This document shows, piece by piece, positions 24,680 through 32,987 of a DNA stretch of 64,000 nucleotides (its first letter is position 1; each line of letters begins with the position of its first letter). The stretch lies in NCBI GenBank assembly GCA_028820935.1, contig JAPPHZ010000045.1, positions 62,001 through 126,000 on the forward strand, written 5' to 3'. A program made the translations under genes and the position numbers. The notes beneath the pieces were generated by a model. That model worked only from the letters and a program-made list of their open reading frames with translations, was not told where the DNA came from and searched no databases. The stretch is from a bacterium. Its GTDB lineage: Bacteria; Actinomycetota; Acidimicrobiia; Spongiisociales; Spongiisociaceae.

Positions 24680-26017
24680 TCACGGCGCGTATTCGAAGAC
24701 GACGTTGTTCTTGCCCGCCTCGACGTCCCGTGGGTCGGAATGCTCGACCACCGCAATCCGTTGCGACCCGCAGTCGCCGTACTCGTCGCACGTGATCGGA
24801 CCGATGATGCCGTCGAAGCCGGTCCTGTGGAGCTCCTCGCGCAAGGCCTGACGATCGATGTGAAGCGTGCCGTCGACCTCGATCGCCACTCGATCGATAG
24901 CCCGGAGCAACATGATGGTGGCGTCGTACGCATACGCCCAGAAGCCCGTCGAGGGCGTCTCCCCGTACGCCGTTTCGTACGCCGCCAGGAAGTCATCCGC
25001 CGATGCGCCCGTGATGCTGTTCCGGTTGGATCCGTATCGAAGATCAGGACCGGACAGGAACACACCCTCCGACTCCGGCAGTTCCATGAAGTCATCCACC
25101 AACAGTGGCGCGGCGCCCACCAGTGTGACGCTCTCGAGGCCCGACACACCACCGATCTGCTGGGCGATGAAACCGCCCTCCGGCATGAAGATGGGCAAGA
25201 ACACCGCCTGGGGCGACCCCGGTACCACTCCGGTCAGCACCCCGATCATGTCCGTGTCGCCCTTGTTCACCGCCGCTACCGCAGTTACCACACCTCCCAA
25301 TTCCTCGAACGCGTCCGCGAACGACTGCGCCAGACCCTGGGTGAACGCATCGCCGTCGTGGATCGTCGCCGCCCGGTCGAAGCCGAGATAGTCACGGACG
25401 AAGGAGGCCACCGCCCTCCCCTGCACCAAGCCGTTGTAGCAAGTGCGGTAGTAGCCCGGCAGGTAGGCGCTCCCCACATTTCCCGCCAAATCCGAGGTCA
25501 ACCACGGGGACGCATTCGACGGCGAGATCATCACCATCCCCGCGGCCGAGATCAACGGCATCGCTGCCGCCGCCGCTGAGGAGCATGTGGTCCCGATCAC
25601 CCCCACCACGCTCGGGTCGGCCACGATCGTCTGCGCTGCTGCCTGACCCCCGTCGGGCGAGCAGAAGTCGTCGAGCGGCGTACCCAACGACACCGAACGA
25701 CCCGCGATCGGTCCGTAGTCGGCGATCGCCAACTGCGCACCACGCTGATTCGGGATGCCCGCAAAGGCCGTTACACCGGTGATCGTATTGAGTGAGCGGA
25801 TCTGGATCTCCTGACCCGGCGCCACCTCGACCGCCCCCAGAGGGCCCGGCACGAACTCGGAGGCTTCCGGCACAACCCGGTCAGTCTCGACAGAGTCCAC
25901 CGCGGAAGTAGCGGAAGGCCGATCGTCCGATCCCGGCTGCGGCTGTTCCTCGCCGCAGCCGACGGCGACCAGGAACAGGCACAACGAGACGAGACCAATC
26001 CTACGCATGCCAATCAT
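24680..26017 (-). CDS. ABC transporter substrate-binding lipoprotein, Liv type (copy closest to livH)
   Basis: About 445 residues of a type I periplasmic-binding fold (Peripla_BP_6). A short hydrophobic signal ends in AVGC, so the mature protein is probably a lipoprotein. A Ser/Pro/Asp-rich tether of about 40 residues follows, then the binding domain. Shared with the two upstream paralogs are EIQIRSLNTITG, GTTCSSAAAA, PESEGVFLSGPDLRYG and the ending AGKNNVVFEYAP. ATG 26017 has AGG upstream; ATG 26008 (MRRIGL) is an alternative that aligns with the third paralog. The ligand is probably an amino acid or small peptide-like compound. Confidence 0.88.
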   Translation of the reverse strand: MIGMRRIGLVSLCLFLVAVGCGEEQPQPGSDDRPSATSAVDSVETDRVVPEASEFVPGPLGAVEVAPGQEIQIRSLNTITGVTAFAGIPNQRGAQLAIADYGPIAGRSVSLGTPLDDFCSPDGGQAAAQTIVADPSVVGVIGTTCSSAAAAAMPLISAAGMVMISPSNASPWLTSDLAGNVGSAYLPGYYRTCYNGLVQGRAVASFVRDYLGFDRAATIHDGDAFTQGLAQSFADAFEELGGVVTAVAAVNKGDTDMIGVLTGVVPGSPQAVFLPIFMPEGGFIAQQIGGVSGLESVTLVGAAPLLVDDFMELPESEGVFLSGPDLRYGSNRNSITGASADDFLAAYETAYGETPSTGFWAYAYDATIMLLRAIDRVAIEVDGTLHIDRQALREELHRTGFDGIIGPITCDEYGDCGSQRIAVVEHSDPRDVEAGKNNVVFEYAP

Positions 26018-26027
26018 CGAAGACCTA

Positions 26028-26065
26028 CTAGTAACTACCAACTGGCGACTAGTAACTAAACCTAG
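26028..26065. repeat. degenerate CTAG heptad array
   Basis: CTAGTAA, CTACCAA, CTGGCGA, CTAGTAA, CTAAAC, CTAG read in register between two tandem binding-protein genes. The last CTAG supplies the TAG stop of the upstream minus-strand gene (26062-26064). Unlike the other three sites, this junction is not convergent. Confidence 0.6.
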
Positions 26066-27342
26066 GGCGCGTATTCAAAGACGACGTTGTTCTTGCCGGC
26101 CTCTATGTTGCTGGGGTCGGTGTTGTACAGCACGGTCAGGCGCTGGGTGCCGCAGTCGCCGAACTGGTCGCAATCGATCGGGCCGATTATCCCGTCCATG
26201 TTCGTGCGGGTCAGTTGGTCACGCACCTGCGCGCGGTCGATGTGGAGCGTCCCGTCTATTTCCACTGCCACCTGGTCGATCGCCCTGAGCAGCATGGTCG
26301 TGGCGTCGTACGCATGCGCCAGGTACCCGCCCGACGGCGCCTCGCCGTAGGCAGACTCGTAGGCATCCAGTAGTTCGGCCGCCGAGCGGCCCGTGATGCT
26401 GTTTCGGTTGTCCCCGAACCGTAGATCCGGTCCGGAGATGTAGACACCTTCGGACTCGGGCAACTCCATGAAGTTGTCCACGAGCAACGCCGCCGACACG
26501 ATCAGGGTCACCCCCTCGAGACCGGTCACGCCGTCCACCTGCTGGACGATGAACGCTCCCTCCGGCATGAAGACCGGAAAGAACAAGGTCTGGGGGCGGC
26601 CTGCCGCCACCTCGGTGAGCACCGCGATCATGTCGGTGTCGCCCTTGTTCACCGCTGTGAAGGCCGTCACCACACCACCCAGTTCCTCGAACGCATCCTT
26701 GAAGGCCTCCGCAAGGCCCTGCGTGTACGGGTCGCCGTCATGGATGGCGGCCGCAGTGTCGAACCCGAGATGGTCGCGCACGAAGAGGGCCACGGCCTTG
26801 CCTTGGAACAGGTCGTTGTGCGCGGTCCGGTAGTAGCCGGGATGGTGGGAAGGACTGGGATTTCCGGCCAGGTCCGACGTCAGCGCCGGCGAGGTGTTGG
26901 AAGGGGCGATCATCACCATCCCGGCATCGGAGATCAGCGGTGACGCCGCCACCGCGGCGGACGAGCAGGTGGTCCCGATCAAGCCGACCACGCTCGGGTC
27001 GGCGACCGTCGCCTGCGCGCCCGACTGACCGCCATCCGGTGAGCACAGATCGTCCAGCGGCGTGCCCATCGACACCTCCCGGCCAGCGACCGGGCCGTAG
27101 TCCTCGATCGCCATCTCCACCCCGCGCTGGTTCGGGATACCGAGGAAGGCGTTGTCGCCCGAGATCGTGTTCAGTGACCGGATCTGTATCTGCTCGCCGG
27201 GCCGGACCACCACGGCGCCCAGCGGACCGGCCTCGAACTCGACCTCGGTCTGGCCGGAGTCTGTCGAGACGGACCCGCCGCATGCGGCCACCAGCAGGAC
27301 TGCGACCGCGAGCATCCGCCGCGCCCGCAAGAGCCGCTTCAT
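26062..27342 (-). CDS. ABC transporter substrate-binding lipoprotein, Liv type (middle copy)
   Basis: A 426-residue paralog of its two neighbours. The basic N terminus MKRLLRARR, a hydrophobic core and lipobox LVAACG predict a lipoprotein. The binding domain begins at GPLGAVVVRPGEQIQIRS and ends AGKNNVVFEYAP. The sequence has diverged from the copies on either side at many positions, so it is an old tandem duplication, not an assembly repeat. The end of the gene coincides with the degenerate CTAG heptads. Confidence 0.88.
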   Translation of the reverse strand: MKRLLRARRMLAVAVLLVAACGGSVSTDSGQTEVEFEAGPLGAVVVRPGEQIQIRSLNTISGDNAFLGIPNQRGVEMAIEDYGPVAGREVSMGTPLDDLCSPDGGQSGAQATVADPSVVGLIGTTCSSAAVAASPLISDAGMVMIAPSNTSPALTSDLAGNPSPSHHPGYYRTAHNDLFQGKAVALFVRDHLGFDTAAAIHDGDPYTQGLAEAFKDAFEELGGVVTAFTAVNKGDTDMIAVLTEVAAGRPQTLFFPVFMPEGAFIVQQVDGVTGLEGVTLIVSAALLVDNFMELPESEGVYISGPDLRFGDNRNSITGRSAAELLDAYESAYGEAPSGGYLAHAYDATTMLLRAIDQVAVEIDGTLHIDRAQVRDQLTRTNMDGIIGPIDCDQFGDCGTQRLTVLYNTDPSNIEAGKNNVVFEYAP

Positions 27343-27379
27343 CCAGTCACCGGTGACCGCGGTCCGGCGGCGTTCACAC

Positions 27380-28624
27380 TCAAGGCGCGAAGCTGAATAC
27401 CACGTTGCTCTTGCCGGCCTCGATGTCCGAGGAGTTCGTGTGGTGCACCAGCGTCACCAACCCCGGACTGCAATCACCGAACTCGTCGCATCCTACGGAG
27501 CCGATCAGCCCGTCGAACTCGAGGGCATTCAGGTCATCCCGGAGGGCTTGGCGGTCGATGTAGATGGTGTCACCGTCCACGACGGCCACGTTCGCGATCG
27601 CCTGCAGCAACATGGCCGTGGCGTCGTAGGAGTGCGCCCAGAAAGCAGCCGACGGCTCCTCCCCGTACCTCTGGCTGTAGGCCGCCAGGACGTCGCTGGC
27701 CGACCGGCCGGTGAGCGAGTTCGTGTTGTCACCGTACCGTACGTCCGGGCCTGACAGGTATATCCCCTCCGACTCCGGCAACTCCATGAAGTTGTCCACC
27801 AACAGGGCGTCGGCCGAGAGCAGGACTACGTCCTCCAACCCGGCGATGCCGCCGATCTGCTGGACCACGAACCCTCCCTCCGGCATGAAGATCGGGAAGA
27901 AGATCGCCTGCGGGTTGCCAGCCGCCACCTCGGTCAGCACCGCCGACATATCCGTGTCACCCTTGTTGACGGCGGTGAAGACCGGCACGGTACCGCCGAG
28001 TTCCTCGAAGGCGTCCTTGAAGGCCGTGGCGAGCCCGTTCGTGTAGGGGTCGCCGTCATGGATGGCCGCCGCCACGTCCAGACCCAGTTCGTTGCGAACG
28101 AACAGGGCTACCGCTCTGCCCTGGATGAGGTCGTTGTGGGCCGTCCGGTAGTAACCCACGTGGTAGTCGGTGCCCGCGGTGCCTGCCATGTCAGAAGTGA
28201 GTGCCGGCGAGGTGTTGGACGGGGAAATCATCACCATCCCGGCGTCGGAGATGAGCGGGGAAGCCGCCACCGCCTCGCCGGAACAGGCCGTACCGATCAC
28301 CCCGACCACCTGCGGGTCGGCCACGATGGCTTGTCCGGCCGCCTGGCCACCGTCCGGCGAGCACAGGCCGTCCATCGGCGTACCGATGCTGACGTTCCAG
28401 CCCTCGATGGGTCCGTAGTCGGCCACCGCCATCTCGACCCCCCGCAGGTTGGGAACGCCGAGGAACGCCACGTCACCCGTGATCGGGCCGATCGACCGTA
28501 TCTGAATCTCCTCGCCCTCCGCGACTTCCACGGCGCCCAGCTCGCCCGCTTCGAAGGACTCACCGCACGCCGCCACCAGCGCCAAAACTGCCAGTAGGAC
28601 CGCCAAAGTACCTGCTCTACGCAT
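27380..28624 (-). CDS. ABC transporter substrate-binding lipoprotein, Liv type (first copy of operon)
   Basis: A 414-residue first gene of the Liv operon. The lipobox is LVAACG after a 17-residue signal, and the binding domain starts GELGAVEVAEGEEIQIRS. It shares with its paralogs the twin-lobe markers GVIGTACSGEA, SPSNTSPALTSDMAG and PESEGIYLSGPDVRYG. The start ATG 28624 is preceded by GGAGAGGGGG; the frame stays open upstream, but that part is antisense-like and overlaps rlmB. Confidence 0.9.
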   Translation of the reverse strand: MRRAGTLAVLLAVLALVAACGESFEAGELGAVEVAEGEEIQIRSIGPITGDVAFLGVPNLRGVEMAVADYGPIEGWNVSIGTPMDGLCSPDGGQAAGQAIVADPQVVGVIGTACSGEAVAASPLISDAGMVMISPSNTSPALTSDMAGTAGTDYHVGYYRTAHNDLIQGRAVALFVRNELGLDVAAAIHDGDPYTNGLATAFKDAFEELGGTVPVFTAVNKGDTDMSAVLTEVAAGNPQAIFFPIFMPEGGFVVQQIGGIAGLEDVVLLSADALLVDNFMELPESEGIYLSGPDVRYGDNTNSLTGRSASDVLAAYSQRYGEEPSAAFWAHSYDATAMLLQAIANVAVVDGDTIYIDRQALRDDLNALEFDGLIGSVGCDEFGDCSPGLVTLVHHTNSSDIEAGKSNVVFSFAP

Positions 28625-28715
28625 TGCTGCCCCCTCTCCGTTCTTAATCCTCATGATCCGGAACCCGGCCGGCGCAACCGGCCGTGCCTCTCCCCCGCCT
28701 GCACCCGGCGAGGCA

Positions 28716-29465
28716 TCAGTGCAGACTACCACCGGAGGCCCGCAGTCGACTGGTCTCGAAGCAGGCCAGAGCGGATGCCGTGGCGGCGTTGAGGCTGTCG
28801 ACCCGGCCGTCCATGGGAATGAACACCGTGATGTCCAGGCGGGCCCTGACCAGACGAGACAAACCCGATCTCTCGGAACCCACGAACAGGGCAACGGGCT
28901 CGGCCAAGAGCTCCAGCCCGAAGAGCGACCGCTCGCTGCGGGCATGCAAACCCACCGACCAAACACCCGCCCGGCCCGCCCGGGCTGCACAGTCGGCTAC
29001 CGAGGACACCGAGGCCACGGGCAGGTGCTCGAACGCACCGGCAGCCGCCTTGAAGGCGAGGGCCGATAGCGGGGCGGCGCGGCGGCGCGGGACAACCATC
29101 CCCGTCATCCCGGCGGCCAGGGCCGACCGGGCGATAGCGCCCACGTTGCGAGGATCCTCCAGATGGTCGAGCACCACCAGCGCGGGGACCACGAGATCTC
29201 CCGGAGGCTCCAGGAGAATCTCCAAGGGCGCGAAGGGGATAGGACGAGCCCTGGCCACCACCCCCTGCGGGGACTCGGTCTGCGCTAGGGGGCGGACATC
29301 GTCGACCAGCTCCACCGCCGCTCCCGCGGCGCGAGCCTCCGCCACCAGATCATCGAGATCGCGGCGGGAACGCTCGACAGTGAGAGCCCTGACACGGCCG
29401 GCGGCCAGGGCCGCCCGAACCGGATGGAGGCCCTCGACCCTACCGCCGATACCAGCGGACGCCAT
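28716..29465 (-). CDS. rlmB: 23S rRNA 2'-O-methyltransferase RlmB / TrmH (SpoU) family
   Basis: A 249-residue SpoU-family methyltransferase. It has an N-terminal substrate-binding domain (GRVEGLHPVRAAL start) and the knotted SPOUT domain, with the three motifs VLDHLEDPRNVGAIARSA, FVGSERSGLSRLV and IPMDGRVDSLNAATASAL. This arrangement next to cysS is the usual actinobacterial RlmB context (Gm2251 of 23S rRNA). It overlaps the end of cysS by 26 bases. Confidence 0.92.
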   Translation of the reverse strand: MASAGIGGRVEGLHPVRAALAAGRVRALTVERSRRDLDDLVAEARAAGAAVELVDDVRPLAQTESPQGVVARARPIPFAPLEILLEPPGDLVVPALVVLDHLEDPRNVGAIARSALAAGMTGMVVPRRRAAPLSALAFKAAAGAFEHLPVASVSSVADCAARAGRAGVWSVGLHARSERSLFGLELLAEPVALFVGSERSGLSRLVRARLDITVFIPMDGRVDSLNAATASALACFETSRLRASGGSLH

Positions 29466-30840
29466 CGGCCGCGTCTTCGATCACGATCCCCGCTCCGGCC
29501 ATGTCATCGCGGATGGCATCGGCGCGGGACCAATCACGCGACTGCCGAGCCGCCGTGCGGGCGGCCACCAGCCGGCGCACCATATCCTCGGCACTCCCGG
29601 CCTCCACCTCGTAACGGGCCGCCAACTTGGTGAGCGGTCCCTCCAGGCTCTCCAACCCGCCGCCCTCGAGGTCGATCCCGAGCACGCCGGCGATCTCCCT
29701 CACCGCGCCGATGAGCGAGCCGGCATCGTCGCCTCGATCCAACCGGGCGTTGCCTCGGCGTACCGTCTCGAATAGCGCCCCGAGCGCCTCCGGCGTGTTG
29801 AAGTCGTCCTCCATGGAGGCGGCGAACCGATCGAGGGTGGCCGCGTCCGGCTCGCTCGACGCCGGCGCCCGCCTGACGAAGGAGCGCAACCGATCCAGGC
29901 CGGCCCGCGCATCGCCGAGTGAGTCATCGGAGTATTCGATCGGCGACCGGTACGCAGCCCGGAGGAGGAAGAGCCTGACCACAGGACCACCGTAGGTCTC
30001 GATCGCCTCGGCCAGGTCCACGATGTGCCCGGTGGACTTGGAGAGCTTCTCCCCGCCGAGGTTCACCATGCCGTTGTGGAGCCAGTACCGGGCGAACGGC
30101 CCATCCGTGGCACCCTCGGACTGGGCGATCTCGTTCTCATGGTGGGGAAAGATCAGGTCGGCCCCCCCTGCGTGGATATCGAACGGCAGGCCCAGATACT
30201 TGGCGGACATGGCGGAGCACTCGATATGCCATCCGGGCCTTCCATCTCCCCACGGTGACGGCCACGACGGCTCCCCCGGTTTGGCGCCCTTCCACAATGC
30301 GAAGTCCAGCGGGTCCTCCTTGTCGACCCCCGGCTCAACCCGGGCCCCGATCCGGAGCTCATCCACGTTGCGGCCTGACAGCTTCCCGTAGCCCTCCAGG
30401 GATCGCACCCTGAAGTAGACATCGCCCCCGCTCGCGTAAGCCAGACCGCGGCTCACCAGCCGGCCTATTAGCTCGATCATCTCCGGGATGTGGCGCGTGG
30501 CGGCCGGCGTTACATCCGGATCAAGCACCCCGAGCCGGCGGTATGAGGAGAGGAACCGCTCCGTCATGTCCGCCACCAGTGCTTCGGTGGTCACGCCCAG
30601 GTCAACCGCCCGGTTGATGATCTTGTCGTCCACATCGGTGATGTTCTGGACGAAGAGGACGTCCCATCCCCTCCACACCAGGTAGCGGCGGATGACGTCG
30701 AAGGCGACCGCGCACCTTCCGTGGCCGATGTGGGGCGCCGACTGCACCGTCGGGCCACAGACGTACATGCGAACGCGGCCCTCTTCCAGCGGCTCGAAGC
30801 TCTGGTGCACCCTGCCGAGGGTGTTGTAGACCGTTATCAC
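29440..30840 (-). CDS. cysS: cysteinyl-tRNA synthetase
   Basis: A 466-residue class I synthetase. It has the N-terminal zinc/HIGH region (YVCGPTVQSAPHIGHGRCAV), KLSKS near residue 268, the Zn-ligand region with WHIECSAM, and the all-alpha C-terminal domain, so the full CysRS length. The mycothiol ligase MshC is a shorter relative without this C-terminal domain, so CysS is preferred. It follows ispF after a 120-base gap and precedes rlmB with overlap. Confidence 0.95.
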   Translation of the reverse strand: MITVYNTLGRVHQSFEPLEEGRVRMYVCGPTVQSAPHIGHGRCAVAFDVIRRYLVWRGWDVLFVQNITDVDDKIINRAVDLGVTTEALVADMTERFLSSYRRLGVLDPDVTPAATRHIPEMIELIGRLVSRGLAYASGGDVYFRVRSLEGYGKLSGRNVDELRIGARVEPGVDKEDPLDFALWKGAKPGEPSWPSPWGDGRPGWHIECSAMSAKYLGLPFDIHAGGADLIFPHHENEIAQSEGATDGPFARYWLHNGMVNLGGEKLSKSTGHIVDLAEAIETYGGPVVRLFLLRAAYRSPIEYSDDSLGDARAGLDRLRSFVRRAPASSEPDAATLDRFAASMEDDFNTPEALGALFETVRRGNARLDRGDDAGSLIGAVREIAGVLGIDLEGGGLESLEGPLTKLAARYEVEAGSAEDMVRRLVAARTAARQSRDWSRADAIRDDMAGAGIVIEDAADGVRWYRR

Positions 30841-30960
30841 CCGAGACTCCTACCCGAGAACGTGTTGCTTGCCGGCCTGTCCGGAACCTTCACGCTCCTG
30901 CCGAGGAGCCGTGAGCGGCCGGTCACCACAGGGCCGGGAACTGCGGGCAAGAGTACCCGT

Positions 30961-31470
30961 TCAGGTCGAGCCACCGGAAGATGCGGGCTCGACCAGGAGC
31001 ACCGACGCCAACGCAGCCACGCCCTCGTCCCGACCCGTGAAGCCCATCCCGTCAGTGGTAGTGGCCTTGACGGATACCCTCTCCCGGGCGAGGCCCAGTG
31101 CCGCCGCAAGCCGGTTTTCCATCTCGTCACGATGGGGACCGACCCGCACCGTCTCCGCCACGATGGTGATGTCGAGGTTCGATGCGGCCAGTCCGCCCGA
31201 CGCCACCGACCGCACCACCGAGCGCAGCATCTCCATGCTGTCGGCATCCTGCCAGCGCGGATCCGAGGAGGGGAAGTGGGTACCTATGTCCCCCTTCCCT
31301 GCCGCACCGAGGAGGGCGTCGATCACGGCGTGGGCGGCCACATCCCCGTCCGACGTGGCCATCAGCCCGCGACGCGAATCGACCACCACCCCGGCCAGCC
31401 TCAGGGGAGGGTTACCGCCGAAGCGGTGGGCATCGAAGCCGAGACCGGAACGGAACGGGCCGGGGGTCAT
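30961..31470 (-). CDS. ispF: 2-C-methyl-D-erythritol 2,4-cyclodiphosphate synthase
   Basis: MEP-pathway enzyme forming the cyclodiphosphate from CDP-ME-2-phosphate. It has 169 residues, the usual length. The signatures are GLGFDAHRF (zinc-binding Asp and His), SDGDVAAHAVIDALLGAAG and GDIGTHFPSSDPRW. Start ATG 31470 overlaps the ispD stop by 4 bases, an arrangement often seen for ispD-ispF. The last residues (VEPASSGGST) are a short non-conserved tail. Confidence 0.95.
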   Translation of the reverse strand: MTPGPFRSGLGFDAHRFGGNPPLRLAGVVVDSRRGLMATSDGDVAAHAVIDALLGAAGKGDIGTHFPSSDPRWQDADSMEMLRSVVRSVASGGLAASNLDITIVAETVRVGPHRDEMENRLAAALGLARERVSVKATTTDGMGFTGRDEGVAALASVLLVEPASSGGST

Positions 31471-32135
31471 GGCGCTCCGGGGCGCGACCCATGCCGGAGA
31501 AGTGCCTCCGCCAGCACCAGATCCTCGGGATAGGTGATCTTCATGGCGGATCGTTCCCCGGTCACGGCCAGTACGCGACCTCCCAGCGCCTCCACCATGC
31601 TGGCATCGTCATGAGGGGCATCCCCCGAGGCATGGTGGGCGTGAGCCCGGCGCAGCACGTCGGCCCGGAACACCTGGGGAGTCTGGGCACACGCGACGTC
31701 ACGGCGGTCGATGGAGTCCAGGATGCGGACCCGATCGGGATCGACCCGCTTCAGAGCATCGGCGATCGGAACCACCGGCACTACACCGTCGGCCCCACTC
31801 TCCGCCAGCCTGCGGTACATCCGCTTCATCAGGGCTGCCGAGGCCAGGGGGCGGGCCGCGTCGTGCACGGCGATGACAGTAGCCCCCGCGTCCACCTCCT
31901 CGATCCCCCTGGCTACCGATAGGTGGCGCTCCGGCCCACCTTCCACACCGCCCGGGACATCCCCGACCACCACCACTTCGCGAGCGCCGCTCTCGAGGAG
32001 CGTGTCCCTCGCCCACTGCCAGAGGGGCTTACCGGCAAGCCGGGTGGTGTGCTTGCGCGCCCCGAATCGAATACCTCGCCCCGCCGCAACCACTACGCCC
32101 GACACGTCCATGCGGTTCGGGGCCAAGTCAGACAC
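31467..32135 (-). CDS. ispD: 2-C-methyl-D-erythritol 4-phosphate cytidylyltransferase
   Basis: MEP-pathway cytidylyltransferase, 222 residues or 214 from ATG 32111. The nucleotide-binding loop is VVVAAGRGIRFGARKHTTRL, the CTP and substrate segment is VIAVHDAARPL, and TPQVFRADVLRRAH and KITYPEDLVLAE complete the family pattern. The usual loop Lys is preserved. Start 32111 (MDVSGVVVAAGRG) resembles most IspD N termini. Confidence 0.93.
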   Translation of the reverse strand: MSDLAPNRMDVSGVVVAAGRGIRFGARKHTTRLAGKPLWQWARDTLLESGAREVVVVGDVPGGVEGGPERHLSVARGIEEVDAGATVIAVHDAARPLASAALMKRMYRRLAESGADGVVPVVPIADALKRVDPDRVRILDSIDRRDVACAQTPQVFRADVLRRAHAHHASGDAPHDDASMVEALGGRVLAVTGERSAMKITYPEDLVLAEALLRHGSRPGAP

Positions 32136-32189
32136 CGGTACCCGGATAGCGCCCGGATCGGCGGTAGGCCCCGGCGAGTCTGGCCCCGC

Positions 32190-32984
32190 TCACTCCTCCG
32201 GCGTCTCCGGCTTCGGAAGGGCGTGGTCGATCCGCTCGAGGGCCTGATCCGGGTCGATGCGCAGCGCGAAGGCCAACTCGCTGGAGAGCGTGGTCCGGGC
32301 CTTGGACAGCATCCGCTTCAGGGCAGGCGATATCCCCTTGGCATGCTGAGCGTGGGTCAGATCACGAACCACCTCCGCCACCTGGAAAATGTCGCCGGAG
32401 GTCATCTTCTCGTTGAGCACCTTGTACCACCGGCTCCAGTTGGCGCCGGAGTCCTGGGGATCCTCCTTGAACTTGAGCAGCACCTTTGCGGCTGCCGTCT
32501 TCGTGATCACCGGACGGATGGTCTCGTCAATGGTGTCCACCGGAATCAGAACCTTGAGCGAGGACTCCGTCGCGATCTCGAGCTCGAAGTAGTGGCGAGG
32601 TTCGCCTGCCAGGTCCAGCTTGGAACGTTTGATGATCTCAGCCGCGCCGTGATGGGGATGGACCACCTTGTCCCCGACCCGGAAGGAAGTCTGCTTCTTC
32701 TTCCCTCCTGACGACTTGGTGGCGCCGGCACGCCGGCGCGCCCGCACCCGCTTGGCGGGAACCTTACGGCTCCTCGGCCTGGCCGGGGCCTTCTTGGTGG
32801 GCGCCTTCTTCGGCTTCGCCTCGACCTTCGTCTCCTTGCGAGCCGGGGTCTTATCCGAGTCGGCCGCCTCCTTGCCGGGCGACGGGTCGGTGCGCTCCCC
32901 GGTGGCCGGAGAATTCTCCGCGGCACCGTCCGCCGGCGGGACGGCCTCGGACGGAGTGCCGGATCCGGTCTCGGCCATCTGCAC
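32190..32984 (-). CDS. carD: CarD-family RNA-polymerase-binding regulator with Lys/Ala/Pro-rich N-terminal tail
   Basis: CarD binds the RNA polymerase beta subunit and stabilises open complexes at actinobacterial promoters. The C-terminal 165 residues are a complete CarD: Tudor-like domain from FRVGDKVVHPHHGAAEI, helical DNA-binding part with NWSRWYKVLNEKMTSGD and a tryptophan near the promoter wedge position. The first 100 residues are an extension not found in the roughly 160-residue mycobacterial protein: acidic for 45 residues, then KKAPTKKAPARPRSRKVPAK-type repeats like a histone H1 tail. It starts four bases from the disA end, so the two are probably co-transcribed. Confidence 0.92.
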   Translation of the reverse strand: MQMAETGSGTPSEAVPPADGAAENSPATGERTDPSPGKEAADSDKTPARKETKVEAKPKKAPTKKAPARPRSRKVPAKRVRARRRAGATKSSGGKKKQTSFRVGDKVVHPHHGAAEIIKRSKLDLAGEPRHYFELEIATESSLKVLIPVDTIDETIRPVITKTAAAKVLLKFKEDPQDSGANWSRWYKVLNEKMTSGDIFQVAEVVRDLTHAQHAKGISPALKRMLSKARTTLSSELAFALRIDPDQALERIDHALPKPETPEE

Positions 32985-32987
32985 CTA

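Noticed and set aside
24680-28624. Three binding proteins as an assembly duplication
   Set aside because: The copies differ at many positions, have different signal peptides and linkers, and distinct intergenic spacers.
29440-30840. MshC (mycothiol ligase) instead of CysS
   Set aside because: The 466-residue length with a complete C-terminal helical domain and neighbours ispF and rlmB fit CysS. MshC lacks that domain.
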